From: Gaiellasilicea sp963765705
GTDB taxonomy: Bacteria; Actinomycetota; Thermoleophilia; Gaiellales; Gaiellaceae
Direction of reading: 5' to 3'
NCBI GenBank assembly: GCA_963765705.1
Contig: CAVXXJ010000013.1
Coordinates: 310,001 to 374,000, forward strand
Length of the DNA: 64,000 nucleotides
Shown: positions 61,395 to 64,000 of the stretch, piece after piece
How positions within the stretch are numbered: the stretch's first letter is position 1
Layout: every line of letters starts with the position of its first letter
Position numbers and translations under genes: made by a program
Notes under the pieces: generated by a model
Databases searched by the model: none
What the model was told of the DNA's origin: nothing
What the model saw: the letters and a program-made list of their open reading frames with translations, nothing else

Positions 61395-63529
61395 CCGTCG
61401 TCTCCGACGCGCGCGATCACACGCGCGCCCGCTACCCGGATGCGGAGGGCTACGTCGAGCGCGACGGCGTGCGGGTCTTCTACGAGGTCTACGGCGACGC
61501 GCCGACGACCTTCCTGCTCTTCCCGCCCTCGCCGATCTCGCACTCCCGGCTCTGGAAGGCGCAGATCCCGTACCTCTCGCGCCACTTCCGCGTCGTCGTC
61601 TTCGACCCGCGCGGGAACGGCCGCTCCGACCGCCCGACGGAGGCCGCCGCCTACTCCTGGTGGGAGTTCGTCGCGGACGGCCGCGCGGTGCTCGAGGCGA
61701 GCGGCGCGAACGAGGCGCTCGTCGGCGGCATCTGCGACGGCAGCGGCTGGGCGCTCATGCTCGCCGCGACCGACCCGGCGGCCGTCCTCGGCGTGGCTGC
61801 GATCGCGCCGTTCGTGCCCCGCCTGACGCCGTCGCATCCGAACTACACGCTGTTCCCATCCGACGTGCCGCTCGACAGCTACGAGGGTTGGGCCAAGTGC
61901 AACGTCCACCACTGGCGCAGCGACTACCGCGACTTCCTCGAGTTCTTCTTCGCGCAGCAGCTCCCGGAGCCGCACTCGACGAAGCAGATCGAGGACTGCG
62001 TCCGCTGGGGGCTCGAGGGTGGACCGGAGTCGCTCGTCCTCGCCGACGAGGAGGCGCCACCGCCGTGGTCGAGCAAGGAGGAGGCGGAGGACATCTGCCG
62101 CCGTGTCCGCTGCCCTGTGCTCGTGATCCACGGCGACCTCGACAACTGCCAGACGCACGAGCGTGCGGCCGCAGTGGCCGAGCTGACGGGCGGAACGCTC
62201 GTCACCCTCGAGGGCGCCGGCCACCTGCCGCAGGCGCGCCACCCGGTCAAGGTGAACGGGCTGCTGCGCGAGTTCGGCGAGGCGGTCGTGCCGCCGGCGC
62301 CGAAGGTGAAGACGTGGACGCGGGCGCTCAGCCGCAAGCGGCGCGCGCTCTACGTCTCGTCGCCGATCGGGCTCGGCCATGCCCGTCGCGACGTCGCGAT
62401 CGCCCAGGAGCTGCGGCAGCTCCATCCCGACCTGGAGATCGACTGGCTGGCGCAGCATCCGGTCACGGTCGTGCTCGAGGCCGAGGGGGAGCGGATCCAC
62501 CCGGCGAGCGCCCTGCTCGCCAACGAGTCGGTGCACATCGAGTGCGAGTCGGCCGAGCACGACCTGCATGCCTTCCAGGCGATCCGGCGCATGGACGAGA
62601 TCCTCGTCGCGAACTTCATGCTCTTCCTCGACGTCGTGCGCGAGGAGAACTACGACCTCTGGATCGGGGACGAAGCCTGGGAGGTCGACTACTTCCTGCA
62701 CGAGAATCCCGAGCTCAAGTCGGCCGCGTACGTGTGGCTGACCGACTTCGTCGGCTGGCTGCCGATGGAGAACGGCGGCGAGCACGAGTCGTTCCTGACC
62801 GCCGACTACAACGCCGAGATGATCGAGCACATCGCGCGCTTCCCGCGCATCCGCGACCGTGCCGTCTTCGTCGGTGACCCCGAGGATGTCGTGCCCGACT
62901 CGTTCGGCCCGAGTCTCCCCGGCATTCGCGACTGGACCGAGCAGCACTACGACTTCGCCGGCTACGTGACGGGGTTCGAGCCCGTCGCGGACCGCGAGAG
63001 GCTCCGTGCAGAGCTCGGGTACAAGCCCACGGAGCAGGTCTGCATCGTCACCGTCGGCGGGTCGGGCGTGGGCGGTCACCTGCTCCGCCGCGTCATCGAC
63101 GCATTCCCGCGGGCGAAGGCGCACGTGCCCGGGTTGCGGATGGTCGTCGTCGCGGGCCCGCGGATCGACCCAGCCACGCTGCCGACGCACGACGGCCTCG
63201 AGATCCGCGCCTACGTCCACGACCTCTACCGCCACCTCGCCGCCTGCGACCTCGCCGTTGTCCAGGGCGGCCTGACCACGTCGATGGAGCTGACGGCCAA
63301 CCGTCGTCCGTTTCTCTACTTCCCGCTCCGGCACCACTTCGAGCAGAACTTCCACGTCCGGCACCGCCTCGAGCGTCACGGCGCTGGGAGGCGCATGGAC
63401 TTCGAGACCGACGGCCCGGACGAGATCGCGACCGCGATCGCCGAGGAGATCGGGCGCGAAACGGACTACCGGCCGGTGGCGACGGACGGCGCGGCGCGTG
63501 CCGCTGCGTTGATCGCAGAGTTGCTCTAG
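61391..63529 (+). CDS. Alpha/beta hydrolase fused to MurG-like glycosyltransferase
   Basis: A 712-residue fusion with no stop or frame break. Residues 1-~295 are an alpha/beta hydrolase paralogous to the gene before, but the nucleophile elbow reads VGGICDGSGW, with Cys115 in place of Ser, as in dienelactone hydrolases; acid HGDLDNCQ and His LEGAGHLPQARHP are kept. Residues ~312-712 form a GT-B type glycosyltransferase of the MurG/GT28 kind: YVSSPIGLGHARRDVAIAQEL, VTVGGSGVGGHLLRRVIDAF, and LAVVQGGLTTSMELTANRRPFLYFPL with the usual donor-site region. It could add a sugar to an acceptor processed by the hydrolase. Natural product or lipid roles are possible. Confidence 0.85.
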   Translation: MTVVSDARDHTRARYPDAEGYVERDGVRVFYEVYGDAPTTFLLFPPSPISHSRLWKAQIPYLSRHFRVVVFDPRGNGRSDRPTEAAAYSWWEFVADGRAVLEASGANEALVGGICDGSGWALMLAATDPAAVLGVAAIAPFVPRLTPSHPNYTLFPSDVPLDSYEGWAKCNVHHWRSDYRDFLEFFFAQQLPEPHSTKQIEDCVRWGLEGGPESLVLADEEAPPPWSSKEEAEDICRRVRCPVLVIHGDLDNCQTHERAAAVAELTGGTLVTLEGAGHLPQARHPVKVNGLLREFGEAVVPPAPKVKTWTRALSRKRRALYVSSPIGLGHARRDVAIAQELRQLHPDLEIDWLAQHPVTVVLEAEGERIHPASALLANESVHIECESAEHDLHAFQAIRRMDEILVANFMLFLDVVREENYDLWIGDEAWEVDYFLHENPELKSAAYVWLTDFVGWLPMENGGEHESFLTADYNAEMIEHIARFPRIRDRAVFVGDPEDVVPDSFGPSLPGIRDWTEQHYDFAGYVTGFEPVADRERLRAELGYKPTEQVCIVTVGGSGVGGHLLRRVIDAFPRAKAHVPGLRMVVVAGPRIDPATLPTHDGLEIRAYVHDLYRHLAACDLAVVQGGLTTSMELTANRRPFLYFPLRHHFEQNFHVRHRLERHGAGRRMDFETDGPDEIATAIAEEIGRETDYRPVATDGAARAAALIAELL

Positions 63530-64000
63530 AGCTGTTTGGCGACCGTGTCGAGCCACCGCTCGACCTCGCGGGTCGTGCGGAGGCGGACGACCGGGTATGG
63601 CGCCAGCTGGCCCGCATAGCGGCGGCGGCGGGAGAAGTGCGTCCGGAGCGAGTAGGCGACGAGTGACTCGCGGCCCCAGAAGGCGCTGCGGTAGGACTCG
63701 GTGTTGTCGTTCCAGAGCAGCTCGTGGCCGCGGATCCTCCGCAGCGTCCGGCGCACGAGCCGCGGGAGCCAGATCCGGATCGGGAGGTCGAGCCAGACGA
63801 CGGTGTCGGCGCCCGTCAGCACGAGGTCGCCGAGCTTGCCCCGATACGTGCCGTCGATCACCCAGCTGTCCCAGGCAACGATCGGCGCGACGAGCGCACG
63901 CAGCTCGTCGTTCGGCGTCTCGACCCAGTTCGGCCCGTGCACGAGGGCGTCCAGCTCGACGTACGGCACGTCCAGTCGGCGCGCCAGCTCGCGGCCGAGC
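63526..64000 (-). CDS. P-loop kinase-like protein (FlaR/adenylate-kinase-like), partial
   Basis: The C-terminal ~158 residues of a gene whose start is beyond the right edge. It reads GRELARRLDVPYVELDALVHGPNW, then WVIDGTYRGKLGDLVL, VVWLDLPIRIWLPRLVRRTLRRIRGHELLW and VVRLRTTREVERWLDTVAKQL. This order matches the small AAA/topology-modulation (FlaR) and adenylate-kinase-like group, in which the P-loop precedes the visible part. It converges with the hydrolase-glycosyltransferase gene, overlapping stops by a few bases. Confidence 0.8.
   Translation of the reverse strand, partial: LGRELARRLDVPYVELDALVHGPNWVETPNDELRALVAPIVAWDSWVIDGTYRGKLGDLVLTGADTVVWLDLPIRIWLPRLVRRTLRRIRGHELLWNDNTESYRSAFWGRESLVAYSLRTHFSRRRRYAGQLAPYPVVRLRTTREVERWLDTVAKQL

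Overview
The window is high-GC, densely packed DNA that looks like an actinomycete chromosome, most likely a deep-branching class such as Thermoleophilia (Gaiellales/Solirubrobacterales-like). The reasons are the very high GC at third codon positions, GTG starts about as common as ATG, ATGA/GTGA stop-start overlaps, the actinobacterial recN-steA-mctB-(membrane sugar-phosphate transferase)-pyrG block, a DUF3866-type gene, a post-COAP-1-type secreted protein, and many genes with no Shine-Dalgarno sequence but a -10 box 6-9 bases before the start codon. The class assignment is inference. There is no plasmid, phage, transposase, CRISPR array, rRNA or tRNA gene that I can see. Almost everything is core housekeeping.

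Layout. 1-3496: histidine degradation (hutH end, a small membrane protein, hutU, hutI). 3501-7881: membrane protein, cupin, metallo-beta-lactamase-fold hydrolase, hisS, aspS. 7973-10361: coiled-coil DivIVA-like protein, membrane protein with two (Glu-Pro)26 blocks, RlpA-like barrel protein. 10362-10728: non-coding, with a strong 6S RNA candidate. 10729-18335: mnmA, DUF948-like protein, RsbW-like protein and SigB/SigF-type sigma factor, structured spacer, alaS, ruvX, mltG, aroE. 18375-23595: secreted protein, then aroC, an aroK-aroB fusion, aroQ, Xaa-Pro peptidase, efp. 23595-30512: acetyltransferase, kinase-like protein, a pseudo-carboxyltransferase fused to the biotin carrier protein followed by biotin carboxylase, Asp23, nusB, a small coiled-coil gene, prenyl synthase, kinase-like protein. 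30524-34421: a patch that interrupts the usual ispA-(dxs)-tlyA order, with a glyoxalase remnant, an alkaline-phosphatase-fold enzyme, a lipid-flippase-like protein, an alpha/alpha-toroid protein and an acetyltransferase. 34462-42725: tlyA, structured spacer, nadK, recN, steA, mctB, GT2/MraY-like fusion, pyrG. 42731-53005: PAS protein, M20 peptidase, DUF3866, aldo/keto reductase, Nudix, ald, deoB, two methyltransferases, thymidine phosphorylase, acetyltransferase, mutM. 53128-56742: secreted and envelope genes, O-antigen-ligase-like protein, glutaredoxin-like protein. 56807-64000: recO, acetyltransferase, glyS, PPDK regulatory protein, and a pair of alpha/beta hydrolases, the second fused to a MurG-like glycosyltransferase; a kinase-like gene runs off the end.

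How the genes work together. Large blocks follow old conserved order: chorismate synthesis next to efp, fatty-acid carboxylation (AccB/AccC), nusB and isoprenoid synthesis; nucleoside salvage (deoB, thymidine phosphorylase); tRNA charging and modification (hisS, aspS, alaS, glyS, mnmA); a stress-sigma module; and an envelope/copper block (steA-mctB) leading into pyrG.

Sequence quality. About 20 reading-frame breaks fall in two patches (1.3-8.9 kb and 36.1-44.5 kb) and hit essential genes. Nearly all can be explained by loss of one or two GC/CG dinucleotides, so I treat them as consensus errors and annotate the genes across the breaks.

The most novel-looking items are the hydrolase-glycosyltransferase fusion with its hydrolase partner (60471-63529), the AccB fusion whose carboxyltransferase domain has lost its metal ligands (24885-26690), two related palindromic spacers placed just before leaderless promoters (13635 and 47728), an unidentified multi-branched structured spacer before nadK (35225-35390), and -10 boxes that reuse the stop codon of the gene upstream.
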